NCBI GenBank assembly: GCA_014879945.1 | Contig: JACSRE010000178.1 | Location: 1 to 43,452, forward strand | Length of the DNA stretch: 43,452 bases | Origin: Myxococcus sp. | GTDB taxonomy: Bacteria; Myxococcota; Myxococcia; Myxococcales; Myxococcaceae | Direction of reading: 5' to 3' | Shown here: piece after piece, positions 8,337 to 18,091 of the stretch | Position numbering within the stretch: the first letter of the stretch is position 1 | Layout: every line of letters starts with the position of its first letter | Translations under genes and position numbers: made by a program | The notes under the pieces: model-generated | What the model saw: the letters and a program-made list of their open reading frames with translations, nothing else | Database searches by the model: none | Told to the model about the DNA's origin: nothing

Positions 8337-10718
8337 TCAGCGCCCTCCGCCCGTGGCCGGCGCCGCGACGTCGGCAGGCGCGGCGGGCGCCGGCACCACC
8401 GCGTCTGAGGTCTTCACCGCGCTCTCGCCGTAGGGCACGCCGCGATCGCGCCCGAGCCGCTGCAGGTAGGCGATCATCGCCACCATCTCGCTGTCGGGCG
8501 CGACGGTGACGCCCTGGGCCAGCAGGTCCTTCGCGACCGCCTCGCCCTGGAGCTGCTGGTCGGCCTTCGCGTTGGCGATCTGCTCGGGCGTGTACGGCAC
8601 GCCGAGCGAGGTCATCAGGTCGAGCTTCTTCGCGCCCAGCCCCTGATCGATCTTGTCGTCAGCCAGCCAGCCGTACGACGGCATGTTGGAGCCCGGGCTG
8701 GTGGCGCGCGGATCCATCAGGTGCGTGTAGTGCCACAGGTTCGGGTACCGCCCGCCGATGCGGTGCAGGTCGGGCCCGGTGCGCTTGGAGCCCCACTGGA
8801 AGGGGTGATCGTAGATGAACTCCTCGGCGCGCGAGGCCTCGCCGTAGCGCTGGTACTCGTCGATCATCGGCCGAATCATCTGCGAGTGGCACACGTAGCA
8901 ACCCTCGCGCGTGTAGAGGTCGCGGCCCTGCAGCTCGAGCGCGGTGTAGGGCTGCTGCGCGCTCCCGGTGGCCGGCACCGCCTGCTTGATGAAGATCGTC
9001 GGCATCAGCTCGGCGACCCCGCCGATGAGCACCGAGATCAGCACCAGCGCCGTGAACGCGAAGGGCCGGCGCTCGATGATGCCGAACCACGAGAGCTTGC
9101 CGGCCGCGCGCTCGCGCTTCTGCACCAGGAAGGCGGCCTCGCCGATCACCAGCACCGCCACCGCGAGGATGATCGCGGGCACCAGCGAGACGAAGACGAA
9201 GGCGGTGGCCGCGGCGAAGGCCACGACGGTGAACCACATGGGGCGGCCGGTGATGACGTCGACCAGGGTGCCGGCCTCGGGGTCGGGGGTGCCCGGCGCC
9301 TCGACCACCACCTCGGTGCTGGCGACGACCGCCTGCTTGCCCGCGATGGTCTTCAGCAGGTTCCAGATCATCACCAGGAAGCCGGTGAAGTAGAGCGATC
9401 CGCCGATGAAGCGCACGATGTACATCGGGCGAATGGCGATCAGCGTCTCGACGAAGCTCGGGTAGGTGAGCGTGCCGTCGGCGCCGCGCGCCTGCCACAT
9501 GAGGCCCTGGTTCACCCCAGAGATCCACATCGAGACCATGTAGAGGACGATGCCGATGGTCGCGATCCAGAAGTGGGCGTCGGCCGCCTTCTTCGAGTGC
9601 AGCTGGGTGCCGTACATGCGGGGGACCAGCCAGTAGAACATGCCGGCCGCCATCAGCCCGTTCCAGCCGAGCGCGCCGCCGTGCACGTGCCCGATGATCC
9701 AGTCGGTGTAGTGGGCGAGCGCCGAGACTGACTTGATGCTCAAAAGCGGGCCCTCGAACGTCGACATGCCGTAGAAGGTGACGCCGGCGACGAAGAACTT
9801 GAGCACCGGGTCTTCGCGCACCTTGTTCCACGCGCCGCGCAGGGTGAGCAGGCCGTTGAGCATGCCGCCCCACGACGGCGCCCAGAGCATCACCGAGAAC
9901 ACCATGCCCAGCGACTGCGCCCAGTCAGGCAGCGCGGTGTAGAGCAGGTGGTGCGGGCCGGCCCAGATGTACATGAAGACCAGGGCCCAGAAGTGCACGA
10001 TCGAGAGCCGGTACGAGTAGACCGGCCGCTCCGCCGCCTTCGGCATGAAGTAGTACATGATGCCGAGGATGGGCGTGGTGAGGAAGAACGCGACCGCGTT
10101 GTGCCCGTACCACCACTGCACCAGCGCATCTTGCACGCCCGCGAAGGCCGAGTAGCTCTTGAAGAGGCTCAGCGGCAGCGCGAACGAGTTGACGATGTGC
10201 AGCACCGCCACGGTGAGGATGGTGGCGATGTAGAACCACAGCGCGACGTACAGGTGCTTCTCGTTCCGCTTTGCCAGCGTCCAGAAGAAGTTGATCGCGA
10301 ACACCACCCACACCAGCGCGATCATGATGTCGATGGGCCACTCGAGCTCGGCGTACTCCTTCGAGGTGGTGATGCCGAGCGGCAGCGTCACCGCGGCGGC
10401 GACGATGATCAGCTGCCAGCCCCAGAAGTGGAGCTTCGAGAGCAGATCGGACGCCATGCGCGTGCGCGTCAGCCGCTGGGTCGAGTAGTAGACGCCGGCG
10501 AACATCATGTTGCCGACGAAGGCGAAGATGACCGCGTTGGTGTGCAGCGGGCGCAGCCGCGAGAACGTCAGGTACGGCGACGAGAAGTTCAGCTGCCACC
10601 AGGCGAGCTCGGCGGCGATGTGCACGCCCACCAGCAGGCCGACGACGCCGAACAAGATGGACGCGAAGATGAACCGTCGGACGATCGCGTCGTCGTACTC
10701 GATTCGCTGGGTCTGCAT
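8337..10718 (-). CDS. ccoNO: CcoN-CcoO fusion, catalytic core of cbb3 cytochrome oxidase
   Basis: A 793-residue fusion. Residues ~1-460 are CcoN: about twelve helices with haem/CuB ligand motifs (RPLHTN at 56-61, WWYGHNAV, the paired His 256-257 in GPHHLLYT, and the GHVHGG segment near 345). Residues ~490-570 carry further helices that bridge to the CcoO part. Residues ~570-740 are the CcoO haem c domain, with C607-x-x-C610-H611 and the conserved [11 protein letters not shown] and MPSYGWL motifs. It reduces O2 with high affinity and pumps protons. The ATG overlaps the ccoS stop (TGATG) and has AGGAG upstream. Split ccoN and ccoO genes are usual; fused forms are known in some delta-proteobacterial lineages. 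Confidence 0.95.
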   Translation of the reverse strand: MQTQRIEYDDAIVRRFIFASILFGVVGLLVGVHIAAELAWWQLNFSSPYLTFSRLRPLHTNAVIFAFVGNMMFAGVYYSTQRLTRTRMASDLLSKLHFWGWQLIIVAAAVTLPLGITTSKEYAELEWPIDIMIALVWVVFAINFFWTLAKRNEKHLYVALWFYIATILTVAVLHIVNSFALPLSLFKSYSAFAGVQDALVQWWYGHNAVAFFLTTPILGIMYYFMPKAAERPVYSYRLSIVHFWALVFMYIWAGPHHLLYTALPDWAQSLGMVFSVMLWAPSWGGMLNGLLTLRGAWNKVREDPVLKFFVAGVTFYGMSTFEGPLLSIKSVSALAHYTDWIIGHVHGGALGWNGLMAAGMFYWLVPRMYGTQLHSKKAADAHFWIATIGIVLYMVSMWISGVNQGLMWQARGADGTLTYPSFVETLIAIRPMYIVRFIGGSLYFTGFLVMIWNLLKTIAGKQAVVASTEVVVEAPGTPDPEAGTLVDVITGRPMWFTVVAFAAATAFVFVSLVPAIILAVAVLVIGEAAFLVQKRERAAGKLSWFGIIERRPFAFTALVLISVLIGGVAELMPTIFIKQAVPATGSAQQPYTALELQGRDLYTREGCYVCHSQMIRPMIDEYQRYGEASRAEEFIYDHPFQWGSKRTGPDLHRIGGRYPNLWHYTHLMDPRATSPGSNMPSYGWLADDKIDQGLGAKKLDLMTSLGVPYTPEQIANAKADQQLQGEAVAKDLLAQGVTVAPDSEMVAMIAYLQRLGRDRGVPYGESAVKTSDAVVPAPAAPADVAAPATGGGR

Positions 10719-10936
10719 CAGATGGTCTCCTGATTGGGCTGCTTCGTTGAGGCGGCGGGTGGAGTTGAGGCGGCGGGTGGAGCGGACGGCGCCGTCACGT
10801 CGTCCTCCTCCAGCGGGGTGAGCGAGAGTCGATCGGCGTGCTCGAAGGTTCGTGACTTCACCGTGAAGACGAAGAGCACCACCGAGCCGAGCACCAACAT
10901 CAGGCTCACGAAGACCTGGAGGATCATCACGCTCAC
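10718..10936 (-). CDS. ccoS: CcoS, cbb3 oxidase maturation protein
   Basis: A 72-residue protein with one N-terminal membrane helix and the CcoS-typical segment [16 protein letters not shown]. CcoS is needed for cofactor insertion into CcoN. The GTG at 10936 overlaps the ccoI stop by four bases; an alternative ATG lies nine bases in (MILQVF). The C-terminal tail contains a small duplication, PPAAST twice, matching an 18-base direct repeat in the DNA near 10748-10783. The stop overlaps the ccoNO start. Confidence 0.92.
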   Translation of the reverse strand: MSVMILQVFVSLMLVLGSVVLFVFTVKSRTFEHADRLSLTPLEEDDVTAPSAPPAASTPPAASTKQPNQETI

Positions 10937-13362
10937 GGCCGCACCCCGGCCAGCGACGGGCTTTGCGTCAGCCGATTGTCAGACGCAGCGCTTGCGCGGG
11001 GGAAGGCGCGCAGCCCCACGATCGTGATGGCGAGCAAGGCGAGCGTGCTCGCAGGCATGGTGATGGCGGCCAGTAGGGGCGACATCTTTCCCAGCAAGGC
11101 CAGCGAGATAGCGAACGCGTTGTAGGTGAGGCTCACGGCGAGAACCCTCTTCACGATCGCGCGCAAGTGCGCGGCGCGTGCCAGCGACTCCTTGATGGGC
11201 GACAAGCCCTCGCCGACCAGGAAGAAGTCGCTGCGGCCAGGCATGACGGGGCGGTCGATGGCGGGCGTGCCGGCGATCAAGGCCTTCGCGAAGGCCAGCG
11301 AGTCATTCACCCCGTCGCCGAGGAAGAGCGTGTCGGCCGCGTCGAGGCGCGCGACCGTCTCGGCCTTCTGCTCGGGCCGCTGGCCGCCGAGCGCGTGATC
11401 GGGCGCCACCCCGAGGCGCTCGGCCATCGCCGCCACCTTCGCGGGCTCGTCGCCGCTGATGAGCCAGACGTCGTAGCCGTGGTCCTTCAGCCAGCCGAGC
11501 TCCTGCCTGGCGTCGCTCCGCAGCGCCTCGCGGGTCTCGAGCCGGGCCACCAGCGCGCCGTCGCGCGACAGCAGCGTGGCCTCTTCGGTCGAGCCCGGCA
11601 CCGCCCAGCCGGCCCGGCCCAGCCGCCAGCGCCCATCGGCCCGGGCCCACTCCATGCCCTGCCCCTGCACCTCTTCGATGGTGGCCGTCAGCGCGTACTT
11701 CGTCGCCGGGCCCTCGAGCGCGCGCGCGACGGCGCCGCTCACCGGGTGACTCGAGCGCACCGCCAGGTTCCACGCCACCGCGCGCGCCTCGGGGCTCAGG
11801 CCTTCGACCCCTGCCGGGTCTGCCAGCTCCAGGCGCCCCAGGGTGAGCGTGCCGGTCTTGTCGAACAGCACCTTCTTCACCTTCACCAGGCGGTCGAGCA
11901 GATCGGCCGAGCGCACGAAGAAGCCGGCGCGGCGCAGGTGCGTCTGGGTGATCTCGTAGGCCAGGGGTATGGCGATGCCGATCGCGCACGGGCAGGTGAT
12001 CACCAGCAGCGACGCCGCGACGTTCACTGCCTCGTCGAAGCTCGACGGCAGCCACACCAGGAACCCGGCCACCGAGACGAGCAACACCTTCACCACCCAC
12101 TTGCGGGCCAGGTCGCTCCACAGCTGCTGGTGCTCGGGCGCCCTGCCCTCTCTGGCCGGCGGCTGGCGGAGCAGCTGCACCAGCGCCGACTCGGCGAAGG
12201 CGGTGCGCGAGACGACGTGAAACGCGCTCCGGCCGGCGTTGAAGCTCCCCGCCGGCACCGGGGCGCCGCGCTCCAGCTGGCGCGCCTTCGACTCGCCGGT
12301 GATCCAATCGGTGCTCACCTGCGCGGCGGCGTCGAGGAGCGTCGCGTCCACCGGCACCACGTCGCCGGGCGCCACCAGGAGCACGTCGCCTTCGAGCACC
12401 TTCGGCGCCCTCATCGTCACCAGCTGCTCGCCCTCGACCTTGCGAACGATCAGCCCCTCGGCGCCGTCGTCGTCGAGCAGGAAGCGGCGGTTGCGCTCGA
12501 GCAGGCGCTCCTGGAGGAAGCGGCCCAGCAGCATCAGGGTGATGAAGGTGTTGAGGGTGTCGAAGTAGGTGAGGTCGCCCCGCCCGGTGCGCATCTGCAC
12601 CAGCGACATCAGGTAGACGAGCGCGATGCCCACCGCGATCGGCAGATCGAGGTGCAGCATTCCCGACCTCAGGCCCCGCACCGCGGCGTTGAAGAAGGGC
12701 CAGCCGCCGACCACCACGGTGATGGTGGACAGCGCCAGCGACAGCCAGGTGAAGAGCGCGAACACCCCGTCACCGTCGGGGGCGAGCCCGAAGTAGAAGC
12801 TCACCGAGAAGAGCATCACGTTGATGGTGAGGGCCGCTGACACGCCCAGGCGCAGCGGCAGCTCGAGCGACCGCTTCGACGCCTCTTTCCGGCCCGGGCC
12901 GAACTGGTAGCCGAAGCCCTCGACGTCGCGCACCCAGCGGGACAGATCGGTCGCGCCCTTCTCGAACAGCAGCCGCACCTTCCCCAGCGCGGGGTTGACG
13001 GTGATCTCGGCGGCGCCCGGCTGCCGCGCGAACGTCTCGTTCATCAGCCACACGCAGGCCGCGCAGTGCACCCCCTGCACGTCCAACGTCAGGCTGCAGA
13101 TGGTGCCCTCGGCCGAGCGCTCGGCCTGCTCGATCAACGGCTCCAGCCAGGTGTGCGAGCGCACCGTCGGCGCCGAGGCCACCGGCGTCACCTCGCCGCG
13201 CGCCAGCTCGTAGTACCGGCCCAGCCCCTGCGCGTGCAGCAATTCATGCACGGCCTCGCACCCCTGGCAGCAGAACCGCGCATTCCTTGCATCGCGAGGG
13301 ACCGGGCTGCCGCAGTGTGCGCAGGGGCTCGCGGACGAGGTTTGGCGGGGGTCAAGGCTCAC
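10933..13362 (-). CDS. ccoI: CcoI/FixI copper-transporting P1B-type ATPase
   Basis: An 809-residue copper exporter that supplies CuB for cbb3 oxidase. In order: a Cys-rich N-terminal domain (C14-x-x-C17 and CCxxC at 31-35, of the kind common in CcoI-type ATPases), an HMA metal-binding domain with C100-x-x-C103, eight helices with the ion-binding CPC at 457-459, the phosphorylation loop D501-KTGT, the HP motif at 539-540, and GDGVND at ~682-687. I place the start at GTG 13362; the open frame continues upstream without a better start and there lies antisense to the SafE-like gene. It heads the ccoI-S-NO-Q-P-G operon. Confidence 0.93.
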   Translation of the reverse strand: MSLDPRQTSSASPCAHCGSPVPRDARNARFCCQGCEAVHELLHAQGLGRYYELARGEVTPVASAPTVRSHTWLEPLIEQAERSAEGTICSLTLDVQGVHCAACVWLMNETFARQPGAAEITVNPALGKVRLLFEKGATDLSRWVRDVEGFGYQFGPGRKEASKRSLELPLRLGVSAALTINVMLFSVSFYFGLAPDGDGVFALFTWLSLALSTITVVVGGWPFFNAAVRGLRSGMLHLDLPIAVGIALVYLMSLVQMRTGRGDLTYFDTLNTFITLMLLGRFLQERLLERNRRFLLDDDGAEGLIVRKVEGEQLVTMRAPKVLEGDVLLVAPGDVVPVDATLLDAAAQVSTDWITGESKARQLERGAPVPAGSFNAGRSAFHVVSRTAFAESALVQLLRQPPAREGRAPEHQQLWSDLARKWVVKVLLVSVAGFLVWLPSSFDEAVNVAASLLVITCPCAIGIAIPLAYEITQTHLRRAGFFVRSADLLDRLVKVKKVLFDKTGTLTLGRLELADPAGVEGLSPEARAVAWNLAVRSSHPVSGAVARALEGPATKYALTATIEEVQGQGMEWARADGRWRLGRAGWAVPGSTEEATLLSRDGALVARLETREALRSDARQELGWLKDHGYDVWLISGDEPAKVAAMAERLGVAPDHALGGQRPEQKAETVARLDAADTLFLGDGVNDSLAFAKALIAGTPAIDRPVMPGRSDFFLVGEGLSPIKESLARAAHLRAIVKRVLAVSLTYNAFAISLALLGKMSPLLAAITMPASTLALLAITIVGLRAFPRASAASDNRLTQSPSLAGVRP

Positions 13363-13419
13363 GGCGCGCGCTGGAGTGCAGACGGCATGCCCGTTGAACG
13401 GTGGCCAGGCGTGGACGCG

Positions 13420-14085
13420 ATGACCGCTCCCCTCGTCATCGCCGGCGCCTCGAGCGCGCTGGTGGCCGGTGCGACCGGCAGCCTGCATTGCGCCTTGATG
13501 TGCGGCCCGCTGGCCTGCGCGGCGCTGCCGACGGGCGACGCGCGCCGGCTGGCGGCGGCGACCTGGAACGTCGGCCGGCTGACGGGCTACGCGCTGGTGG
13601 GCCTGGGCCTGGGGCTCACCGGCACCGCGGTGGCCAGCGTGCTCACCTTCTCGGTTCAGCCGTGGCTGCCCTGGGTGATGGCCCTCGGCCTCATCGCCAC
13701 CGCGCTCGAGCTGGGCAAGCACCTGCGGCCGCTGCCGGGCTTCTCGGCGCTCTCGCGGGTGATGGCCCGGCGCGCGGCGGGGCTCACGCCCGTCTCCCGC
13801 AGCTTCGTGATGGGGCTGTTGACGCCGTTCCTCCCCTGCGGCCTGCTGTACGGCGTCTTCCTGGCCGCCATCGCGACCTCGAGCGCGCTGGGCGGCGCCA
13901 CCGTGATGGCGGCGTTCGCGCTCGGCGCCGTGCCGGCCCTCGTCGGGGTCCAGGCCGGCGCCCACCTCGGCGCGCGGTGGCCCACGCTCACCTGGAGCCT
14001 GCGCAAGGCGGTGCCGTTGATCGCGGCGGGCGTCCTCATCTACCGCGCCGTGCTGGCGGCGACCCAGGGCCCCGCGTGCCACTGA
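13420..14085 (+). CDS. SafE/UreH-like membrane protein, probably copper-related
   Basis: A 221-residue polytopic protein of the sulfite exporter TauE/SafE (UreH-domain) family. The sequence has six hydrophobic segments and the two conserved repeats GSLHCALMCGPL (residues ~20-31) and MGLLTPFLPCGLLYG (~129-143), each carrying a Cys that could bind metal. Such genes are regularly found beside ccoI and ccoS, and a role in copper handling for cbb3 assembly is inferred from this. It is divergent from ccoI, with only 57 bases between starts. The start could also be the in-frame ATG at 13387 or GTG at 13411; I chose 13420 because the hydrophobic part begins directly after it. Confidence 0.85.
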   Translation: MTAPLVIAGASSALVAGATGSLHCALMCGPLACAALPTGDARRLAAATWNVGRLTGYALVGLGLGLTGTAVASVLTFSVQPWLPWVMALGLIATALELGKHLRPLPGFSALSRVMARRAAGLTPVSRSFVMGLLTPFLPCGLLYGVFLAAIATSSALGGATVMAAFALGAVPALVGVQAGAHLGARWPTLTWSLRKAVPLIAAGVLIYRAVLAATQGPACH

Positions 14086-14137
14086 GCGCGTCTCATCCCT
14101 CGCGAACCGGGGAACTGGGGCTACAGTCGAGGGCGCC

Positions 14138-15688
14138 TTGTTGGAGGAACACCTCGACCCAGCGCAGTTCCACGGCTTCGTCTCTGGCACCTTGACGCCA
14201 GCGGAGCGCGACGCCGCGCTCGTCCACCTCGACGGCTGCTCGCGGTGTCGCCAGCTGCTCTCGGCCCTCGCCTCCGACGGCCCCCAGGACACCACCGCCA
14301 CCATCGACGGCGCCGAGGCCGACCCCACCGTCGACCTGCGCAAGGCGCGCGCGGAGCACGCGCCGCTGCTGACCCCGAACCAGAAGCGCTTGCACTTCGA
14401 CGAGTCGACCGCGCCAGACGCCCGCCCGCTGCTCCCGACGGAAGAGAGCGTCTCGGTGAGACGACAGGCGCCGCTCCAGGTCGAGAACCTGCCGCTGCCC
14501 TCTGATCGCCTGGTGGGCCAGAAGCTGGGCGACTACCTGGTGCAGGAGCTGCTCGCCAAGGGGGGCATGGGCGCGGTCTACCGGGGCGTGCAGCCGCTCA
14601 TCGGCAAGCAGATCGCCATCAAGGTGCTGCTCAACCCGGGGCCCGCCGAGCTCAACTACGCCCAGCGCATGTTGGAAGAGGCGCGCACCGTCAACGCCAT
14701 CGGCCACCCGAACATCATCGACATCTTCAACTTCGGCGAGCTGCCCGACGGCCGCCCCTACCTGGTGATGGAGTACCTCGACGGCGTGTCGGTGAGCCAA
14801 TGGGTGCGCGCGCGCACCAGCGACGAGGCGCCGATCGCGCGCATCGTCACCATCCTCGATCAGATCTGCGCCGCCCTCGAAGCCGTGCACGTCGTCGGCG
14901 TGGTGCACCGCGACCTCAAGCCCGCCAACGTGATGCTGATGCAGCTGTCGTCGCCCGAGCCGCGGGTGAAGGTGCTCGACTTCGGCTTCGCCAAGAGCCG
15001 CGACGCGACGCTGCGAACGTCACCCGACATGGTGCTGGGCACGCCCGGGTACATGTCGCCGGAGCAGATCCAGGCCATCGGGGCCACGCCGCAGAGCGAT
15101 CTCTACGCCCTGGGGCTGATGGCCTTCTTCATGATCACCGGGCTCGACGCCTACGCCGACAAGAGCCCCATCGCGGTGCTGCAGCTCCAGCTCGCGAAGG
15201 AGCCCCCGTCGCTGCGCGGCCACCCCGGGGTGCCCGACGCGCTGGCCCAGCTCATCGCCGAGCTGACCCGCATCGACCCGCGCCTGAGGCCGGCCTCGGC
15301 CACGGTGGTGCGCGCGCGGCTGGCGGCCATCGCGGCCGACGCGCCCCAGCCCGTGGTGCCGAGCGCCGAGGCGATCACCCAGAAGGAGCGCCACCCGCCC
15401 GCGCCGCCGCGGCCCTCACGAGAGGCGAACACCCTCAAGCCGGGGCGGCAGGCGGTCGCCTTCGACCTGAAGAAGACCGACGTCGACCCCGCCCCCGGCC
15501 ACACCGCGCCAGAGCTCCCGTCGGTCGGGGCGCGTCGGCCCTCGTCCATCGAGGCGGCCGTCGACGGGGCGATGAGCGATCTCTCGCGCTCCCAGGTGCG
15601 GTCGGTGCGCGGCAGCCGCTGGCCCTGGCTCCTCGCCGTCGGCGCGGCGGTCGCGATGGGGCTGGCCACCTGGCTGGCGCTGCGCTGA
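14138..15688 (+). CDS. membrane-anchored Ser/Thr protein kinase with N-terminal zinc-finger
   Basis: A 516-residue Pkn/Hanks-type kinase. Residues 1-45 form an anti-sigma-type zinc finger (H30-x3-C34-x2-C37). Residues ~130-400 are the kinase domain: a glycine loop (AKGGMGAVYRG), Lys162, HRDLKPAN at 257-264, DFG at 281-283, and GTPGYMSPEQ in the activation loop. A Pro-rich linker leads to a C-terminal membrane helix (~495-515). All catalytic residues are present. The start is TTG 14138 (or the adjacent TTG 14141), with GAGGG at 14129-14133. It is convergent with a sigma-factor gene, four bases between stops. Substrates are unknown. Confidence 0.93.
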   Translation: MLEEHLDPAQFHGFVSGTLTPAERDAALVHLDGCSRCRQLLSALASDGPQDTTATIDGAEADPTVDLRKARAEHAPLLTPNQKRLHFDESTAPDARPLLPTEESVSVRRQAPLQVENLPLPSDRLVGQKLGDYLVQELLAKGGMGAVYRGVQPLIGKQIAIKVLLNPGPAELNYAQRMLEEARTVNAIGHPNIIDIFNFGELPDGRPYLVMEYLDGVSVSQWVRARTSDEAPIARIVTILDQICAALEAVHVVGVVHRDLKPANVMLMQLSSPEPRVKVLDFGFAKSRDATLRTSPDMVLGTPGYMSPEQIQAIGATPQSDLYALGLMAFFMITGLDAYADKSPIAVLQLQLAKEPPSLRGHPGVPDALAQLIAELTRIDPRLRPASATVVRARLAAIAADAPQPVVPSAEAITQKERHPPAPPRPSREANTLKPGRQAVAFDLKKTDVDPAPGHTAPELPSVGARRPSSIEAAVDGAMSDLSRSQVRSVRGSRWPWLLAVGAAVAMGLATWLALR

Positions 15689-15692
15689 ACGC

Positions 15693-16487
15693 TCAGGGCG
15701 TCGAGAGCTCGTCGCGCCGCAACACCTGGCTCAGGTGCAGCGAGATGGACTGCGCGACCTCGTTCACCAGCGAGTCGACGTCACCGCGCGCGAGCCTGGC
15801 CTTCTCGGCGAGCTGCGCGCGCATGGCCGCCATGATGGTGGCCTGGGCCGCTTCGATCCACCGCTGGGCGGTGGTGCGGTGCACCTGGAAGAGGCGCCCC
15901 AGCTCCTCGGTCGACACGCCGTCGACGAAGCGCATGCGCAGCAGGGTGCGCTCCTTCGGGGCGAGCTGCGCGAGCGCGTGGCGCAGCGCCTCCGAGACGA
16001 GCCGGGCGTCCTTCTTCGAGCGGGCGTGGGCCTCGGGCGAGCGCTGATCGCCGGCGAGGTGGGACAGCGCCTCGAGATCGTCGGTCGGGGCCTGCCCCAT
16101 GCCGCGCGTCGCCTGGAGCAGCTCGAGCTTGGTCGCCGTCGCCAACCAGCTCTTGAGCCTGCCCCGGCCGTCGTAGGTCGACAGGCGCGCCTCTTTGCCC
16201 TTCGGCGCCACCAGCAGTCGGGTGCGCACCCGCTGCGCCAGCTCCGAGGCCTCGATGGCGCGGCCGGCGGCGCGGCGCGCGAGCCCCTCGATGAGCTCGT
16301 CGATCTCGACCAGGGCCGCCGCGTTGCCCTGCAGCACCGCCCACACCAGCGCCAGATCGTCGGGCACGATCTCGACGGCGCCGCCGCGCGCGCGCGCCTG
16401 GACCCACTTCAGGCAGGCGGCCCTCGCGGCCGCGCTGGTGATCGCGAAGCGCTGCAGGTGACGATCGACCACGTCTTCGAGGTGCAC
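15693..16487 (-). CDS. RNA polymerase sigma factor, ECF-like
   Basis: A 264-residue sigma-70-family protein. A region-2-like helical part lies at ~60-125 (with DGRGRLKSWLATAT, the motif typical of ECF sigma factors in myxobacteria). Region 4 is at ~165-215, with the helix-turn-helix STEELGRLFQVHRTTAQRW. An extra N-terminal helical segment of ~55 residues makes it longer than a minimal ECF factor. Start is GTG 16487. No anti-sigma factor gene is adjacent; instead the convergent neighbour is a kinase that itself starts with an anti-sigma-type zinc finger. Its regulon cannot be read from the window. Confidence 0.85.
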   Translation of the reverse strand: MHLEDVVDRHLQRFAITSAAARAACLKWVQARARGGAVEIVPDDLALVWAVLQGNAAALVEIDELIEGLARRAAGRAIEASELAQRVRTRLLVAPKGKEARLSTYDGRGRLKSWLATATKLELLQATRGMGQAPTDDLEALSHLAGDQRSPEAHARSKKDARLVSEALRHALAQLAPKERTLLRMRFVDGVSTEELGRLFQVHRTTAQRWIEAAQATIMAAMRAQLAEKARLARGDVDSLVNEVAQSISLHLSQVLRRDELSTP

Positions 16488-16555
16488 GACGCACGGTGTA
16501 CCACGGGTTTTCGCGGTCTCGCTGCGCGGGGCTTTTGGCTACCCTGCACGCCGCG

Positions 16556-18091
16556 ATGACCTTCTTCGAGACGCTGGCAGCCGAGGCCCGTGACGCGCGC
16601 ACCGTGTGGATCCTCGGCGCGCTGCTCCTCCTCGTGCCGCTGGCGCGGCGCTTCGGGCACGACCGGCCGCGGCTACGGGCGGTGATGGTGTTCGCCTTCC
16701 TGCACGTGGTGACGCTGCTGGTCTCGAGCGGCTTCGTGGCGGCGGGGAGCCAGTTCGACGCGTACTTCCGCATGCCGGCGTGGGTCTTCGGGGCCACCGC
16801 GCTGGTGGGCGCGCTGGCGGCGGTGCTGTTCTCGGTGCTCCTGCCGCGGGTGAAGCTCGAGGTGCCGCGCATCGTGCAGGACGTGGCGGTCGCGCTGCTG
16901 TCGGTGGTGGCGGCGGTGACGGTGGCCGGGCGCGCGGGCGTCAACCTCTCGGGCCTCATCGCCACCAGCGCGGTGCTGACGGCGGTGCTCGGCTTCTCGC
17001 TGCAAGACACCATCGCCAACCTCGCCGGCGGCCTGGGGCTCCAGACCGACGACTCCATCGAGGTGGGCGACTGGATTCGGGTCGGCACCCAGCCCACCGA
17101 GCTCAACGGCCGCGTCGTCAGCATTCGCTGGCGCTACACCGCCATCGAGACCCGGAACTGGGAGACGGTGCTGGTGCCCAACCGGGTGTTGATGAACTCG
17201 TCGGTGATGGTGCTGGGCAAGCGGGGCGGGCAGCCGCAGCAGTGGCGCCGGTGGGTCTACTTCCACGTCGACTTCCGCGCTCAGCCCGGCGACGTCATTC
17301 AGGTGGTTCAGGCCGCGGTGCGCGGCGCGAAGATCGAGCGCGTCGCGAAGGACCCGGCGCCCAACGTGGTGATGATGGACATGGCCGAGTCCTACGGCCG
17401 CTACGCGGTGCGGTACTGGCTCAACGATCTCGCCGTCGACGACCCGACCGACAGCGAGGTGCGGCAGGTCATCTTCTTCGCGCTCGAGCGCGCGGGCATG
17501 CGGCCGGCGCTCCCCGCCCACGCGGTGTTCCTCACCCAGGAGACCGAAGACCGCGCCGCCAGCAAGACGCAGAAGCAGCTCGCCCGCAGGCGCCGCGTGC
17601 TCGAGACGGTCACGCTCTTCGCGCCGCTCTCTGAGGCCGAGAAGCAGGAGGTCGCCGAGAGCATGAAGTACGCGCCCTTCGCCCGGGGCGAGGTGATGAC
17701 GCGCCAGGGCGATCAGGCCCACTGGCTGTACCTGCTCGAGGACGGCGAGGCGACGGTGCGGGTCAGCGACGGCGTCACCGAGAAGCAGGTCGCGCGGCTG
17801 ACGGGCGGCTCGTTCTTCGGCGAGATGTCGCTGCTGACCGGCGAGCCGCGCGCCGCGACGGTGGTGGCCGAGAGCGAGGTCGAGTGCTTCAGGCTCGACA
17901 AGGCCGCGTTCGAGCTGGTGATCCAGCGGCGGCCCGAGGTGATGAACGAGGTCGCCGCCCTGCTGGCCAGCCGCCGCGTCGAGCTCGAGGCCGCGCGGGA
18001 GGGGCTCGACGCCGAGACCGCCCGCACCCGGCGCGCCTCGGCCGAGGTCGCCCTGCTCGACCGCATGAAGCGCTTCTTCAGGCTCGACTGA
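16556..18091 (+). CDS. MscS-type channel with C-terminal cyclic-nucleotide-binding domain
   Basis: A 511-residue protein. Residues ~15-145 hold four to five membrane helices. Residues ~130-230 contain the MscS pore-lining helix and beta domain (GFSLQDTIANLAGGLGLQ at 146-163, then VGDWIRV and VLVPNR). Residues ~350-465 are a cNMP-binding domain with the phosphate-binding cassette FGE at 421-423 and PRAAT at 431-435. A coiled-coil-like tail follows. The plan matches cyclic-nucleotide-gated MscS channels (bCNG type), which mostly respond to cNMP rather than tension. Start is ATG 16556; no clear ribosome site is visible. It overlaps the convergent K+ channel gene by 14 bases. Confidence 0.92.
   Translation: MTFFETLAAEARDARTVWILGALLLLVPLARRFGHDRPRLRAVMVFAFLHVVTLLVSSGFVAAGSQFDAYFRMPAWVFGATALVGALAAVLFSVLLPRVKLEVPRIVQDVAVALLSVVAAVTVAGRAGVNLSGLIATSAVLTAVLGFSLQDTIANLAGGLGLQTDDSIEVGDWIRVGTQPTELNGRVVSIRWRYTAIETRNWETVLVPNRVLMNSSVMVLGKRGGQPQQWRRWVYFHVDFRAQPGDVIQVVQAAVRGAKIERVAKDPAPNVVMMDMAESYGRYAVRYWLNDLAVDDPTDSEVRQVIFFALERAGMRPALPAHAVFLTQETEDRAASKTQKQLARRRRVLETVTLFAPLSEAEKQEVAESMKYAPFARGEVMTRQGDQAHWLYLLEDGEATVRVSDGVTEKQVARLTGGSFFGEMSLLTGEPRAATVVAESEVECFRLDKAAFELVIQRRPEVMNEVAALLASRRVELEAAREGLDAETARTRRASAEVALLDRMKRFFRLD

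Noticed and set aside
13363-14343. Long upstream extension of the ccoI reading frame
   Set aside because: It is antisense to the SafE-like gene, Arg/Ala/Gly-rich like other high-GC shadow frames, and no CcoI family member has such an N terminus.
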